A model generated the notes under the pieces. That model saw only the letters and a list, made by a program, of their open reading frames with translations. It had not been told where the DNA came from and searched no databases. Made by a program: the position numbers and the translations under genes. A stretch of DNA of 64,000 bases from JBFLVU01 sp964589625 (lineage in GTDB: Bacteria > Acidobacteriota > UBA4820 > DSQY01), in assembly GCA_964589625.1 (NCBI GenBank), contig CAZPSH010000016.1, positions 1 to 64,000 of the forward strand, given 5' to 3'. Positions 1 through 9,326 of this stretch are shown here, piece by piece; positions within the stretch are counted from its first letter, which is position 1, and each line of letters opens with the position of its first letter.

Positions 1-25
1 GGGACAGTCACCTATTTTTTCGCCA
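1..25. repeat. possible flank of a REP-like or mobile element, cut by the window edge
   Basis: The first 25 bases read, on the minus strand, as a short AT-rich run followed by a GTGACTGTCCC-like end, unlike the GC-rich surroundings. Short ends of the GGGACAGTCACC type recur at repeat elements in several bacterial genomes; this is recalled family knowledge, not a search. The element would continue to the left of the window. It could equally be an ordinary intergenic stretch downstream of the neighbouring gene. Confidence 0.25.
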
Positions 26-73
26 ACACGGGTTCGGATTCCCGCCCGGCCGATCCGCGTCGACCAAGATTCT

Positions 74-2293
74 TCAGGGGCACGTGCTGGTCGTGTCGAT
101 CAGGCTGTTCCCGCACAGGCCCGAGGCGCTCGTGCTCCGCTGGCTCTCCACGCCGCCGATCCGCTTGAGCCCCCAGGAACTCTCCATGGGGCCCGAGTCC
201 CCCACGATGATCCAGAAGGTGTTCCCCGAGGGCGGGGTCCAGGAGGAGCCGCTGGCGATGCCGCATACGGCGTCGGTCCAGGCGTAGGTGGAGACGCTTG
301 AAAGGGGACCGTAGTAGAGGTTGTAGGAGGGGGCCGGGCACGTCGTCGAGTCAAAGGTCACCGTGATGTCCGAGCCGGATTTGACGCCGCGTGCGGGCGT
401 CGTGCCTCCGCGGCCGTCGGGCGCCGGGGTGACGGAGCAGGTCTGGATGGTCACAGCGTGGCCCGCCGAGGTGCCCGAGCATCCCGAGCCGTTGGTGTAG
501 GAGACCGTGTAGGTGCCGCTCTCCGTGGCCGTGAAACCGGCGCTGTTCGTTCCCACGGGGCTCCCGTCCTTCCGCCACTGGTACGAGGACATCCCGCCCT
601 CGGTGCTCAGCGCCACCGTCGTGGCCGGGCAGGTGTTGGTGGAATCTCCCGTGATCGTGGGGGTGGCGGGCAAGTAGGCGTCGGTGCCCGAGACCGTGGA
701 CGTGGACGCCTCCTCGCCGCAGGTGTTGATGTACTTCACCGAATACTCGTAGGCGGTGTTGTTCGTGCCGCCCGCGTCCACCCAGGAGGTGGCGCCGTAG
801 GCGATGAAGCCCGAGGCGTCGGTGGTGTCTCGAAAGACGCGATAGCCCCGATCTAGGCTGGAAAGGCCCTCGTCCCCCCAGGCCGTGGGATCGGCCGCCC
901 AGGTGATCCGGACGCCTTCGTCGGCGCAGAACCCGTTCTCGTCCGCGGCGGATGGGTTCGACAGTCCCGTGGGAACTGAACAACAAGCCTTGGCGGAGCA
1001 GGATCCGCCGCTCTCCCAGACGGCCACGTTCACGTCGTCCACCATCCAGTAGTACCCGTAGCGGCCCAAATACCGGAAGCGAATGCGGACATTGGACTGG
1101 CCCGCGGCCAGAGCGCGGAGATCCAAGAATACGGGAACGGACTCGCCGGGATCGGCCTCCGGCGGGAACCCCCCTGCGGGAGGATTCCCCACGCTCACGC
1201 GCCAGGCCTCCGCCGTTTGCCACGTGGATCCCCCATCGGTGCTCACGTCCACGAACGCCGATTCCTCGTGACCGGTTTGGACCGCCCAGAGAAAAGAACG
1301 GAAGGTCAGGTCCACGTAAGTGGCGTCTCTGCAATCCACGGACGGCGAGACCAGGCTATCCTCCTGAATTCCCAGGTCCCCGAAGTAGTCCGAATCCAGG
1401 ATCTCCACGTACCCACTCATGCCCTCGGGGAGGGGGCGCCCGCCCGGATTGTCGGTGGTCCAGGTGTCGCTCACGTCTCCCCCATCTTCAAGGGTCCAGC
1501 CCGTCGGGGGATCCCCGTCGGAGAAGTCCTCCTCGAGAAGAAGAGGCGCCGTGGAACCCACCGGAATGACAAAAGTCTCCTGCCAGGACCCCTGGTCGCA
1601 AGTCATCGCTACCGTGAAGGACATACGCGTGCCGCAGGGAACCTCCCGGCCGATGTCGACGGTGAACGAGGCATCCTCCGGCTGGAAAAACAGGGTCGTA
1701 TCGTAGGCCTCCACCGTCTCGAGCGAAACAGAGGAGGGGGTGACGGTCACCCCGGAGGTGGTGGTGGAAACCGCAACCTGCGCGGTGGTGGCATCCGCTC
1801 CTCCCCGGTTTAGAACTCGCAGGGTCAGATCGAGGGTCTCCCCCGGTCCGGCCACCCCGTCACCGGAACCGGGATTCCACTCGCAGGAGTCGCTCCACCA
1901 ATGGGAAGCGAGCTCCAGCCGGGCGCAATCCAGCGTGAACAGGTGATAGGAGCCGCTATCGTCCTCCGTGGTCGCTCCGTCCTGGTTGCTGGAAGTGACC
2001 GAGAAGAGGTACGTGTCGCAGGGCAGATCCGTGAGCGTGATGGAATGATGCGTTTCCGCTTCCTCTACTTCTACGTAGGAGCCCAGCGCGCGGGTGGGAC
2101 CGAAATCCACCCGGCTGTCGGCTTCCACGTCGGTGTCCCACGTAATCAGGACGCTGTTGGTGTTAGGCGCGGATTGCAGGTTGGTGATGACCGGCGCGGC
2201 GGCCCTTGCCCCCAAGGGCCAACCCAGCGCGAGAAGCGAACCCACCGTCACCCATAGCCCCGCCCTGGTACCCCATCTTTCTGCCCTACCCAT
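74..2293 (-). CDS. large secreted FN3/Ig/jelly-roll multidomain protein
   Basis: An exported protein of 739 residues, with no enzymatic motif that I recognise. The start at 2293 is preferred over an upstream frame extension because GGGGAGGGG lies just before this ATG and a signal peptide (MGRAERWG..., hydrophobic core, ARAA cleavage region) begins here. Visible modules are an FN3-like domain (about 33-120), a CARDB-like region with GDGVAGPGETLDLTLRV (about 125-240), a jelly-roll/MAM-like domain containing STDGGSTW and ending in WMVDDVNV (about 251-420), an FN3-like domain (about 437-542) and an Ig-like domain rich in SGTYTVSYTNGSGCSG (about 544-619). The last 120 residues form the Cys-ended C-terminal domain (MESSWG...STCP) shared with three other proteins here. 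Role is probably adhesion or matrix, by inference only. Confidence 0.85.
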   Translation of the reverse strand: MGRAERWGTRAGLWVTVGSLLALGWPLGARAAAPVITNLQSAPNTNSVLITWDTDVEADSRVDFGPTRALGSYVEVEEAETHHSITLTDLPCDTYLFSVTSSNQDGATTEDDSGSYHLFTLDCARLELASHWWSDSCEWNPGSGDGVAGPGETLDLTLRVLNRGGADATTAQVAVSTTTSGVTVTPSSVSLETVEAYDTTLFFQPEDASFTVDIGREVPCGTRMSFTVAMTCDQGSWQETFVIPVGSTAPLLLEEDFSDGDPPTGWTLEDGGDVSDTWTTDNPGGRPLPEGMSGYVEILDSDYFGDLGIQEDSLVSPSVDCRDATYVDLTFRSFLWAVQTGHEESAFVDVSTDGGSTWQTAEAWRVSVGNPPAGGFPPEADPGESVPVFLDLRALAAGQSNVRIRFRYLGRYGYYWMVDDVNVAVWESGGSCSAKACCSVPTGLSNPSAADENGFCADEGVRITWAADPTAWGDEGLSSLDRGYRVFRDTTDASGFIAYGATSWVDAGGTNNTAYEYSVKYINTCGEEASTSTVSGTDAYLPATPTITGDSTNTCPATTVALSTEGGMSSYQWRKDGSPVGTNSAGFTATESGTYTVSYTNGSGCSGTSAGHAVTIQTCSVTPAPDGRGGTTPARGVKSGSDITVTFDSTTCPAPSYNLYYGPLSSVSTYAWTDAVCGIASGSSWTPPSGNTFWIIVGDSGPMESSWGLKRIGGVESQRSTSASGLCGNSLIDTTSTCP

Positions 2294-2486
2294 GGACACC
2301 CCTCCCCCGCCCCGCCGGGGCGACTCGAAGGTGCTGCGCAGGCATAACATAGGACGAATTCAGCCCCCCCGCCAGCCCTGTGGACAGGGAATCCCGGGGG
2401 CATTGAAACGGGGAGGCCCCGAAAGGCCGCCCTCGGATCTTGGTTTCTGCAGGCCTCCCGCGAAATGTTCCTCCGACCGACCTTCC

Positions 2487-5400
2487 CTACGGTATTCCGT
2501 CGCAGTAAGAATCGGCGGTCCGGGTGGCGCCCTCCGAGGTGGATCCCAGGGAGCCCTCGGCGCCCGTCCCGTTGTCCGCCGTGACGAGGAAGTACAGCAC
2601 CGCCGGGGTGGAGGTGAGGCCTGCCTCCACATTCACGTCGCCCACCTGGAGGAGCTCTCCCGCGTCGGTCCAGGAGGACCAGAGGCAGTCCTTCTTGCCG
2701 ACGGCGGCGTCGGTCACCTGGAAGGCCGTGGTCACCGGCGAGGAGGACACGTACAGCTGGTAGTGGTAGGCCCCCACGTCTTCGAACTCGAGATCCACGA
2801 GGTCCCCGTCTTTCGCCGCCTTGAGGTGGTGGGAGGCGTCGTCGGAAACCTCCGCGGGGGGCAAGCAGAAGGACCAGGTGACGGACGTGGCGGAGGTGTC
2901 CTCGGTGTAGCCCGTGCAGCCGTACCCGGTGACCCGGCAGGTGTAGGCGTGGGTGACGCCCGAGGAGAAGACCGGACCATACGTGGAGGCTGTGGCGCCG
3001 GAAACGGGGGAGCCGTCCTCGGTCCACTGGTAGGAGAGAGGAGCCGTGCCCCCCGTGGGGGTGGCCGTGAGGGTCACCGGCACCCCCAGGCAGGGGGACA
3101 GGGGGCCGTCGGGGGTCACCGACACGGCGGAGGGGTTGGTGCAGGCGCAGCCGTCCTTCTCGTTGATGAGGATCCGGATGTCGTCCACGTACCAGCCTTC
3201 GGTCCCCGTGCAACCCGACCAACAGGTGTAGGTGTACACCACGAACTTGAACCGGAACTGGGCGGCCCCGGAGTAGGCGCTCAGGGGCACGGCCAGTTCG
3301 CCCCAGCTCAGGTCCCCCGCGTCGAGGTAGAAGGACTCGTTTCGCACCCAGGTTGTCCCCCCGTCGGTGGAGATCCACACCCGGGCCCGGCTGTACCCGG
3401 GGCAGGGGATGGCCGCGGCGTGCCAGAAGCGAAGTTCCTTGAGGACGATTCCCGGGGGAACCGTGATGTTGGGACTCACCCAGGATTCCTCTGGGTCCGT
3501 GTAGCAGACGTCGGGGGAGGCCTCTGGCGTGTGGTAGCTGTGGGTGGCGCTGTGGGCCCGGTCCGTGGACCAGATCCAGTCCCCGTGGCCGAGGGCCGTC
3601 GCGCAGGCGCTCACGCTCCGGGCCGTGGTCCCCGCCCAGCCATTGGGGTAGGCCTCGGCGTCGTCGGAGAGGAGGAGGTCCTTGTCCGTGGCCTTGGCGA
3701 AGGTCCCCGAAACGGGGGAGATGTTGCCCCCTGTGAGGGTATAGGCGAAGGTGATGCTCCGGTCGGCGTACCCCGCCGGATCGCAGGCAAGCGTCACAAG
3801 GAAGCTGCGCTGGGCCGTGGCCCCTGCCGCGATGTCCCCGAGAAGGACGGTGGGGTTGGCGAGGGTCACGGCGGAGGCCGGGATGTCGCTGTCGGCGGCC
3901 ACCCCCAGGGTGAGGGTTACTGCCGTAGCGGTCTGACCCGCGCAGGAGGAGTTGAGGGCTTGCACCGTCAGGGTGACGGTCTCGCTGTTGTCGATGTAGC
4001 CGTCACCGTCGCCCGAGAGGTCCAGCACGGTGCTGCCGGCGTAGTCCACGTGGGGACCGGAGACGGAGCCGTACACGTACCCGATGCTCGATGTCTCGGC
4101 CCCGATGCAGCGCACGTCGAGCAGGCCCGAGGCGGTCTCGTTGTTGAGCGCGTTGTTCGGGTCCGTCGAGGACGTGAATTCGGAGGCCCCGTCCTCGTAG
4201 GAAAAGGCGGCCCCCGCCGTGGTCGAATTGAGGCCGTCGGCGGTGGTCGTGTTCCACCCCTTGCGCTCCACGTTGGCGGCGTAGGGAGGGTCGTCGCGGA
4301 ACCCGTTCACGTCCCGGTGCCAGACGAGGAGACCGAATTCCGGCAGGTAGGGCTCGTAGTAGCCGACGGGCGCGCGGTTCTCCAGGACGAACCACTCGCT
4401 GGAGTCGTTGGGGCAGACGGCCCGGTGCATGACGTTGGACTTCGATGTCCCGGAGAGGGCGTCGATGCGGTAGGCGCCCGTGTGGTGGATCCCCGCGGAG
4501 TAGAGGTCCGTCACGTCTCCGGTGAAGATCCAGCCGAAGCTGTCCGCGGCGTCCTGCAATTCGATGTCGAACTTGAGGGGCGTCCCCACGTGGGAGGGGT
4601 TCGTGCCCGACTTGACCCCGTTGTAGGAGCCGTTGTCCATGAGGTCCCACTCGCCCGCCACGGTGGCGTCGTAGTCGTAGTCGTAGAGGTCGGGACCGCC
4701 GAGTGTATGAAAGCCCTCGTGGGCGTAGACCCCCACGCCGAACCACTTGTCCGTGACGGCAGGCGGGCTCACGCCCCGGTTGAGGGCCGGCTCGAACTCG
4801 GGGTTGATGGAATACGTGTGGCCGCTGGGAACGCTTTTTCCGTCCACGGTGACGGCCGTGTCGATGGCCCACTGGTGGGACCAGATGTGGTTCAGGGGAT
4901 CGGTGACCCCGTCGCAGGAGTCCCCGTAGTGCTCCTGGCCCTCCCGGGCGTGGATCACGAAAATCATGAGTTCCGCATCGCTGATGGTCCCGCTGTTGTC
5001 GGTGTCGTACCGCGCGTAATCCACGTCGGGTTCGGCGGCCTGGATGGCCCATTCGATGAGGTCCCTGATGTTCCGGACGGAATCTGAATAGCAGAACTTC
5101 CCCTGCTGGCGATCCTCCCCCCAGTAGGCCATGGTCTGGGGGTTGATGTACCAGCCGTCGTTGACCACGGTACCCGAGCCGGCCCCGTTCCGGGCCACCG
5201 TCACGTCCCACTGGAACTGCCCGTAGGAGACCTCGTCGTAGTAATGGTTCAGTCCGCCCGGGATGGTGGGGTCCCCGAAGAGGTCCTGCCAGGCGGAGGC
5301 GTCGTTGGAGCGGCCCGGGATGGGCTCGTAGCCGGGCTCACCGACCATGGGCGTGTTTGGACCCGTGGTGTGGCGGCTCGCCGTGTCGGCGAAGTCCACG

Positions 5401-5945
5401 AGGATCACGAGGACCGGGAGGGTCAGGGGTGTCGGGTTCACGGCCAGAGGTTCCCCGCCGGCCATGGAGGGCATTCGGTCCGCCCGCGTTCCGAAGCCGC
5501 ACTCCAGGAAGCGCCGCTTGACCGAGCCGTCGTTTTCCGGGCGCATGGGAGTTTTCAAACCCGCGTAGTCGATGCGCGGGCGAACGTGCCGGGGCCAGCC
5601 CTCGGGCACCGCGTCCCGCCCCGCCCGCAGGCGGGAGGGAGACAGGGCCTCAAGGCCCCCCGACGCCGGATCGGCGTACGCCCAGAAGCCTTCCCCATCC
5701 CGAACCAGGGTGTAGCCGTCCTCGGATTCGAAGAAGCACAGGCGCTCGTCCCCCACCATGCGGACCACCACGGCCGTCCCGTCGGGCTGGAACCGCACGT
5801 GGGGCTTGGGATAGGCCTTCACCGCCCAGGCCGCCACCGGCGCCAGAAGGGCACCCGAAACCGCCACCGCAAACGCCACACTGCGCAGGAACGAGGATTT
5901 GATGCAAAAAGACCGGCCACGCTCCTTCGGACGCACGTTTCCCAT
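2487..5945 (-). CDS. secreted M6-like (immune inhibitor A-like) zinc metalloprotease
   Basis: A 1,152-residue exported protease precursor. The start has GGGAGGG upstream and opens a long signal peptide (hydrophobic to about residue 42, ending AAWA). The zinc-binding helix HEGFHTLGGPD at about 409-419 matches the HExxHxxGxxD signature of M6 peptidases: the two His and the Asp bind zinc and the Glu is catalytic. After the catalytic domain come an Ig/CARDB-like segment (about 625-750), a jelly-roll domain with YVDDIRI (about 760-927), a PKD/Ig-like domain (about 930-1020) and the shared C-terminal domain ending TADSYC. M6 enzymes are extracellular endopeptidases, so a role in feeding on protein is likely. 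It stands alone between two similar secreted genes, with a terminator-like hairpin further upstream. Confidence 0.9.
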   Translation of the reverse strand: MGNVRPKERGRSFCIKSSFLRSVAFAVAVSGALLAPVAAWAVKAYPKPHVRFQPDGTAVVVRMVGDERLCFFESEDGYTLVRDGEGFWAYADPASGGLEALSPSRLRAGRDAVPEGWPRHVRPRIDYAGLKTPMRPENDGSVKRRFLECGFGTRADRMPSMAGGEPLAVNPTPLTLPVLVILVDFADTASRHTTGPNTPMVGEPGYEPIPGRSNDASAWQDLFGDPTIPGGLNHYYDEVSYGQFQWDVTVARNGAGSGTVVNDGWYINPQTMAYWGEDRQQGKFCYSDSVRNIRDLIEWAIQAAEPDVDYARYDTDNSGTISDAELMIFVIHAREGQEHYGDSCDGVTDPLNHIWSHQWAIDTAVTVDGKSVPSGHTYSINPEFEPALNRGVSPPAVTDKWFGVGVYAHEGFHTLGGPDLYDYDYDATVAGEWDLMDNGSYNGVKSGTNPSHVGTPLKFDIELQDAADSFGWIFTGDVTDLYSAGIHHTGAYRIDALSGTSKSNVMHRAVCPNDSSEWFVLENRAPVGYYEPYLPEFGLLVWHRDVNGFRDDPPYAANVERKGWNTTTADGLNSTTAGAAFSYEDGASEFTSSTDPNNALNNETASGLLDVRCIGAETSSIGYVYGSVSGPHVDYAGSTVLDLSGDGDGYIDNSETVTLTVQALNSSCAGQTATAVTLTLGVAADSDIPASAVTLANPTVLLGDIAAGATAQRSFLVTLACDPAGYADRSITFAYTLTGGNISPVSGTFAKATDKDLLLSDDAEAYPNGWAGTTARSVSACATALGHGDWIWSTDRAHSATHSYHTPEASPDVCYTDPEESWVSPNITVPPGIVLKELRFWHAAAIPCPGYSRARVWISTDGGTTWVRNESFYLDAGDLSWGELAVPLSAYSGAAQFRFKFVVYTYTCWSGCTGTEGWYVDDIRILINEKDGCACTNPSAVSVTPDGPLSPCLGVPVTLTATPTGGTAPLSYQWTEDGSPVSGATASTYGPVFSSGVTHAYTCRVTGYGCTGYTEDTSATSVTWSFCLPPAEVSDDASHHLKAAKDGDLVDLEFEDVGAYHYQLYVSSSPVTTAFQVTDAAVGKKDCLWSSWTDAGELLQVGDVNVEAGLTSTPAVLYFLVTADNGTGAEGSLGSTSEGATRTADSYCDGIP

Positions 5946-6039
5946 GACACCCTCCCACTTGTAGCCTATTTGCGGGAACGGGGCGGAACGTCACGGGGGA
6001 TTCTCTGGCTGGGGATCGCTCCCAACGGGGGTGTGGACG

Positions 6040-6071
6040 CGAAGAAGAAAGAGGCGGGCCAATGCCCGCCC
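6040..6071 (-). terminator. Rho-independent terminator of the gene ending at 6102
   Basis: On the minus strand a GGCGGGC/GCCCGCC stem (6053-6059 with 6064-6070, loop 6060-6063) is followed by the T-rich tail CTCTTTCTTCTTC. It lies about 30 bases after the stop codon at 6102. Confidence 0.75.
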
Positions 6072-6101
6072 CTCTTCTCCGGTGCTGGACCGACCAGAGC
6101 C

Positions 6102-9100
6102 CTACGGGCAGGTGCTCGCCGTGCTCTTGGCCGTGAAGCCGCACTGATTGGAGGCGGCGGGGTGGCGCTCGTTACCGGCCGAATCCCTGCCCCAGGAACT
6201 CTCCATCGCGGAGGCGTCCGAACCGACGAGGACCCACCAGACGAAATCCTCTCCCTCTGGGATGGCCGGGGCTGACCAGCTGTAGCTTCCCGTCGTCCCC
6301 ATGCCGCAGGAGCTCCCCGAAAGGGAATAGGAGGGAAGGCCGCTTTCCGTTCCCCAGTACACGTTGTAGTCGGGGCTGGCGCAGGTGGAGACGTCCCAGG
6401 AAAGGTCCACCGTACTCCCGTCCTGAGACGTCTTGGCGGCCCTCGTGGCCGTTCCGCTCACCCAGAGCCCATCGGGCACGGGTTTGACCGACGTGATGCT
6501 CCCGGACGTCGAACAGGGGGTGTTCGTCTGCACGTGCGAGACGACGACGTCGTCCACGTACCAACCCTCTTCGGTCAAAAATCCATCCGTCGAGAAGTTC
6601 CACCGGATCAGAACCGTCTGTCCATTGTAGGCCGAAAGCGTCACGCTGTACTGCGTCCAGGTGAGGTTCGTGCCCGTGTAGCAGGGGAGGTTGTTGGCGT
6701 ATCCGCACGCGTCGCTCGTGTTTCGAAAGGTGTCCGGATAGGCGGGCGCCGGCGTCAGCTGGGTCCAACTTGAGCCCCCATCGTTGGACACCTCCACGAC
6801 GCCGCCGTCGTAACGGCTTTCGATGTCGTAGACCGTCCAATACGTCATGCGGGACAGTTGTCCCGCCGTGAGGGCCAGGGGAGGGGTCCGAAGCGCGCCG
6901 CAGGAGCCGTCGGCGTACCCAGAGTGGTACGAGTTGGTGCCCTCGTGGACGCGAGCCGTGGAGGTGTTCCAGGTTCCGGTAAGGGTCATGGCCGGATCGC
7001 CCGACTCCGCGCCCGCCTGCCATGTGGCGTCCCCGACGCTCCCCATGGGCACTGCGGATCGCTGGACGAGATTCGAGTCTTCGACCCCGTTGGCATCATC
7101 CACAGCCCTCACCACGAAGTAGTAGGTCGTCCCGCTTACGAGGCCCATGGCGTCGTGGAAAGACGTGCCCAGGACCCCTCGTGCCACCAAGTTGCCGGGC
7201 CCCGGGATGAAACCCGAGTCGGTGGACCTGTAAATGTTGAAGGTGATCTCCCCCCCGCACTGGGCGACCGCCGCTCCCCATTCGAGATCCAGAGAACAGG
7301 GGGACGACGCGCCGGCGGTGATGGAAGACAACCCCGCAAACGTGGGGGAAAGCGTGCAGGTCCCCTCGGCCGTCTCCGAAGCGCAGGAACTCTGGGCCGA
7401 CTGGCAGCGGCCCGTCGCATCCACACCCACGACGTGATACGCGTAGGAGGTTCCCCCCGACACCGCCGTGTCCGAATAGGAGGTCGACGTGAGGCCTTCG
7501 GCCAAGAGTGTCCAAACCAACGGCGCGGGCGAGCAGGTGGAGCCCTGTGCCCGATACAGGCTGTACGTGGAGGCGGCTGGCGAACCTCCCGCCCAGGTCA
7601 GGTCGATCCGGTTGTCTCCGTTCGCGATGGCCTGGAGCGAGGAGGGCGCCCCCGGTTCCTCGCATCCGCACTCGTCGAAGCGGAAGGAGGCCACCCGGGT
7701 GGCGCTGCTCCCGGACTCCATGTATTCGGAGAAGAACCAGAAGGTGCACTCGTCCACGGGATCAACGCCTATGCCCGCATAGTCGCCCCATCGGTCGTAC
7801 GTCGTCTGGGAGGAGACTCCGTCGATGATCCGATGCTCGTAGTGGGGCATGGTTCCCAGGGGGTCGGTGCTGATCCGACCCGAATAATAGAGAGACGGGT
7901 AGTAGGGCGTGCTGCTTCCCGTTCGGGTGTACCCCACGGCGATGTTGCCGCTTCCATCCATGGCGGCGCTCGCAACGGACCGATGCACCCCCGCTTCGCC
8001 TCCCAGGGTTCCCTCCTGATAGAGGTACCAGGAGGATCCTTCCTTGCGGAGTTCGAACCACCGAACCGCCGCGTGATCCGTTCCGTCCACGTCCACCGCG
8101 AAGGCACCCACAAGCGTCTCGTGGGTGCCGAAGTTCCTGTATTGCAGGGGAAAGTGGAGCGGCTCCCGAATGGGGTCGATGGCCTGCGTCGTTCCCGGCT
8201 GGGGCATGCAGTCCCAATTCCCCGACGTCCCGCAGAGAGTGTGGTCCCAGTCCGCCATCTGGATGCTGGGCAGCTGCGTAACAAGGGAATTGGCGGGCGC
8301 CGCCCAATCCACGAAGAGCTCCCGCATCTCCATGAGATCGCACCCTGCACACGTCCCTCCGTGGATCTCCGTGTCCACGGGGCGCAAAAAGAGGCCCCTG
8401 GCCCCGGAGGGCGGAGGATCAGGGCCCTCGTGGCCCGCGGGGAGAAAGAGCTGGAAGCCCCACCCCGCCAGATCTGGGAGCGAGAACTTCTGCATCGTCG
8501 CCGGTTGGCCCGCCAGCATCTTGGAGCGTTCCATCGCGAACACGTCGCGCGTCGTGGTCGTACCCGCATTCACGCCCACCAGGTACGCTCCGTCGTCGTA
8601 GGCCCCGTCCCCATCCTCGTCCAAGGGCCAGACACCGTACTTGGGATAGTCCGGCACGCTCGAATACCCCGCGTTGAATGTGTAGGCGTACCATGCGCCC
8701 GTCGGGTCAGGGGTCTGGGATACGTACACGCAGAAGTAGCTTCCCGTGCCGGAAAATTCGCTGATCACCCATCGGTCGGCCAATTGGTCGTAGAGAATGA
8801 CTGGGTCGCAATAGCCGTTGTTGCAGGGAGCGGTCAAGGAGAGGCTCTCCATGGTAAAGGAGGTGTCAAATACGCCGTTCTTGTCGAAGACCCAAACCGT
8901 TGAGTTTGCGGCGTTCACGCCTTGGACGACGTGATCCGGCCCGACGTCCCCCGTGCAGTCCGGGGGATAGGATCCGTAATCCGCCCCCTCCACGTTGACG
9001 ATCGGCGTGTCGAAGGCACTTGGTGCCGGAATGGGAGCCCGGCGCTGCAATTCCACGAGGGGGTCCTCGACGGGAGGAACCAGGACCTCCGGCCCCAGGA

Positions 9101-9305
9101 AGCCCTGCTCGTCTCTACGCTTCATCTCCAGTCCGTACAATCCGTCGACCGGAGCCAAGGGTGGAAGGTCTCTGACGCGGGGGCTGAGGGTGGGAAACAC
9201 CGGGCCCACCACCTGGGTTGCCCCCGAAATCCGGTCCTGCGCCCAGCCCGGCAGGACCGGATCAAGGAAGAGAAAAACGAACATCAAGATCGCGAGGCGC
9301 CTCAT
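6102..9305 (-). CDS. large secreted propeller/FN3 multidomain protein
   Basis: A 1,067-residue exported protein of unknown function. The start is supported by GGGGAGGATCCT before the ATG and by a clean signal peptide (MRRLAILMFVFLFLDPVLPG, then WAQD). Residues of roughly 80-500 look like a beta-propeller-type fold (YGSYPPDCTGDVGPDHVVQG, repeated W/Y-rich strands) of a kind seen in cell-surface proteins. Two FN3 domains (about 552-650 and 652-750) follow; the second closely resembles FN3 domains in the 2,303-residue protease. Then come a jelly-roll domain (about 755-920, ending WYVDDVVVS) and the shared C-terminal domain (AMESSWG...STCP). The repeat-protein gene upstream ends only 21 bases before this start, so the two are probably co-transcribed. 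Confidence 0.85.
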   Translation of the reverse strand: MRRLAILMFVFLFLDPVLPGWAQDRISGATQVVGPVFPTLSPRVRDLPPLAPVDGLYGLEMKRRDEQGFLGPEVLVPPVEDPLVELQRRAPIPAPSAFDTPIVNVEGADYGSYPPDCTGDVGPDHVVQGVNAANSTVWVFDKNGVFDTSFTMESLSLTAPCNNGYCDPVILYDQLADRWVISEFSGTGSYFCVYVSQTPDPTGAWYAYTFNAGYSSVPDYPKYGVWPLDEDGDGAYDDGAYLVGVNAGTTTTRDVFAMERSKMLAGQPATMQKFSLPDLAGWGFQLFLPAGHEGPDPPPSGARGLFLRPVDTEIHGGTCAGCDLMEMRELFVDWAAPANSLVTQLPSIQMADWDHTLCGTSGNWDCMPQPGTTQAIDPIREPLHFPLQYRNFGTHETLVGAFAVDVDGTDHAAVRWFELRKEGSSWYLYQEGTLGGEAGVHRSVASAAMDGSGNIAVGYTRTGSSTPYYPSLYYSGRISTDPLGTMPHYEHRIIDGVSSQTTYDRWGDYAGIGVDPVDECTFWFFSEYMESGSSATRVASFRFDECGCEEPGAPSSLQAIANGDNRIDLTWAGGSPAASTYSLYRAQGSTCSPAPLVWTLLAEGLTSTSYSDTAVSGGTSYAYHVVGVDATGRCQSAQSSCASETAEGTCTLSPTFAGLSSITAGASSPCSLDLEWGAAVAQCGGEITFNIYRSTDSGFIPGPGNLVARGVLGTSFHDAMGLVSGTTYYFVVRAVDDANGVEDSNLVQRSAVPMGSVGDATWQAGAESGDPAMTLTGTWNTSTARVHEGTNSYHSGYADGSCGALRTPPLALTAGQLSRMTYWTVYDIESRYDGGVVEVSNDGGSSWTQLTPAPAYPDTFRNTSDACGYANNLPCYTGTNLTWTQYSVTLSAYNGQTVLIRWNFSTDGFLTEEGWYVDDVVVSHVQTNTPCSTSGSITSVKPVPDGLWVSGTATRAAKTSQDGSTVDLSWDVSTCASPDYNVYWGTESGLPSYSLSGSSCGMGTTGSYSWSAPAIPEGEDFVWWVLVGSDASAMESSWGRDSAGNERHPAASNQCGFTAKSTASTCP

Positions 9306-9326
9306 AGGATCCTCCCCGTCCCCATT

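Noticed and set aside
2094..5087. Very long open frame antisense to the M6 protease gene (997 codons)
   Set aside because: It is Gly/Val/Arg/His-rich, lacks any family motif and mirrors the codon bias of the true minus-strand gene; long antisense frames are expected at this GC content.
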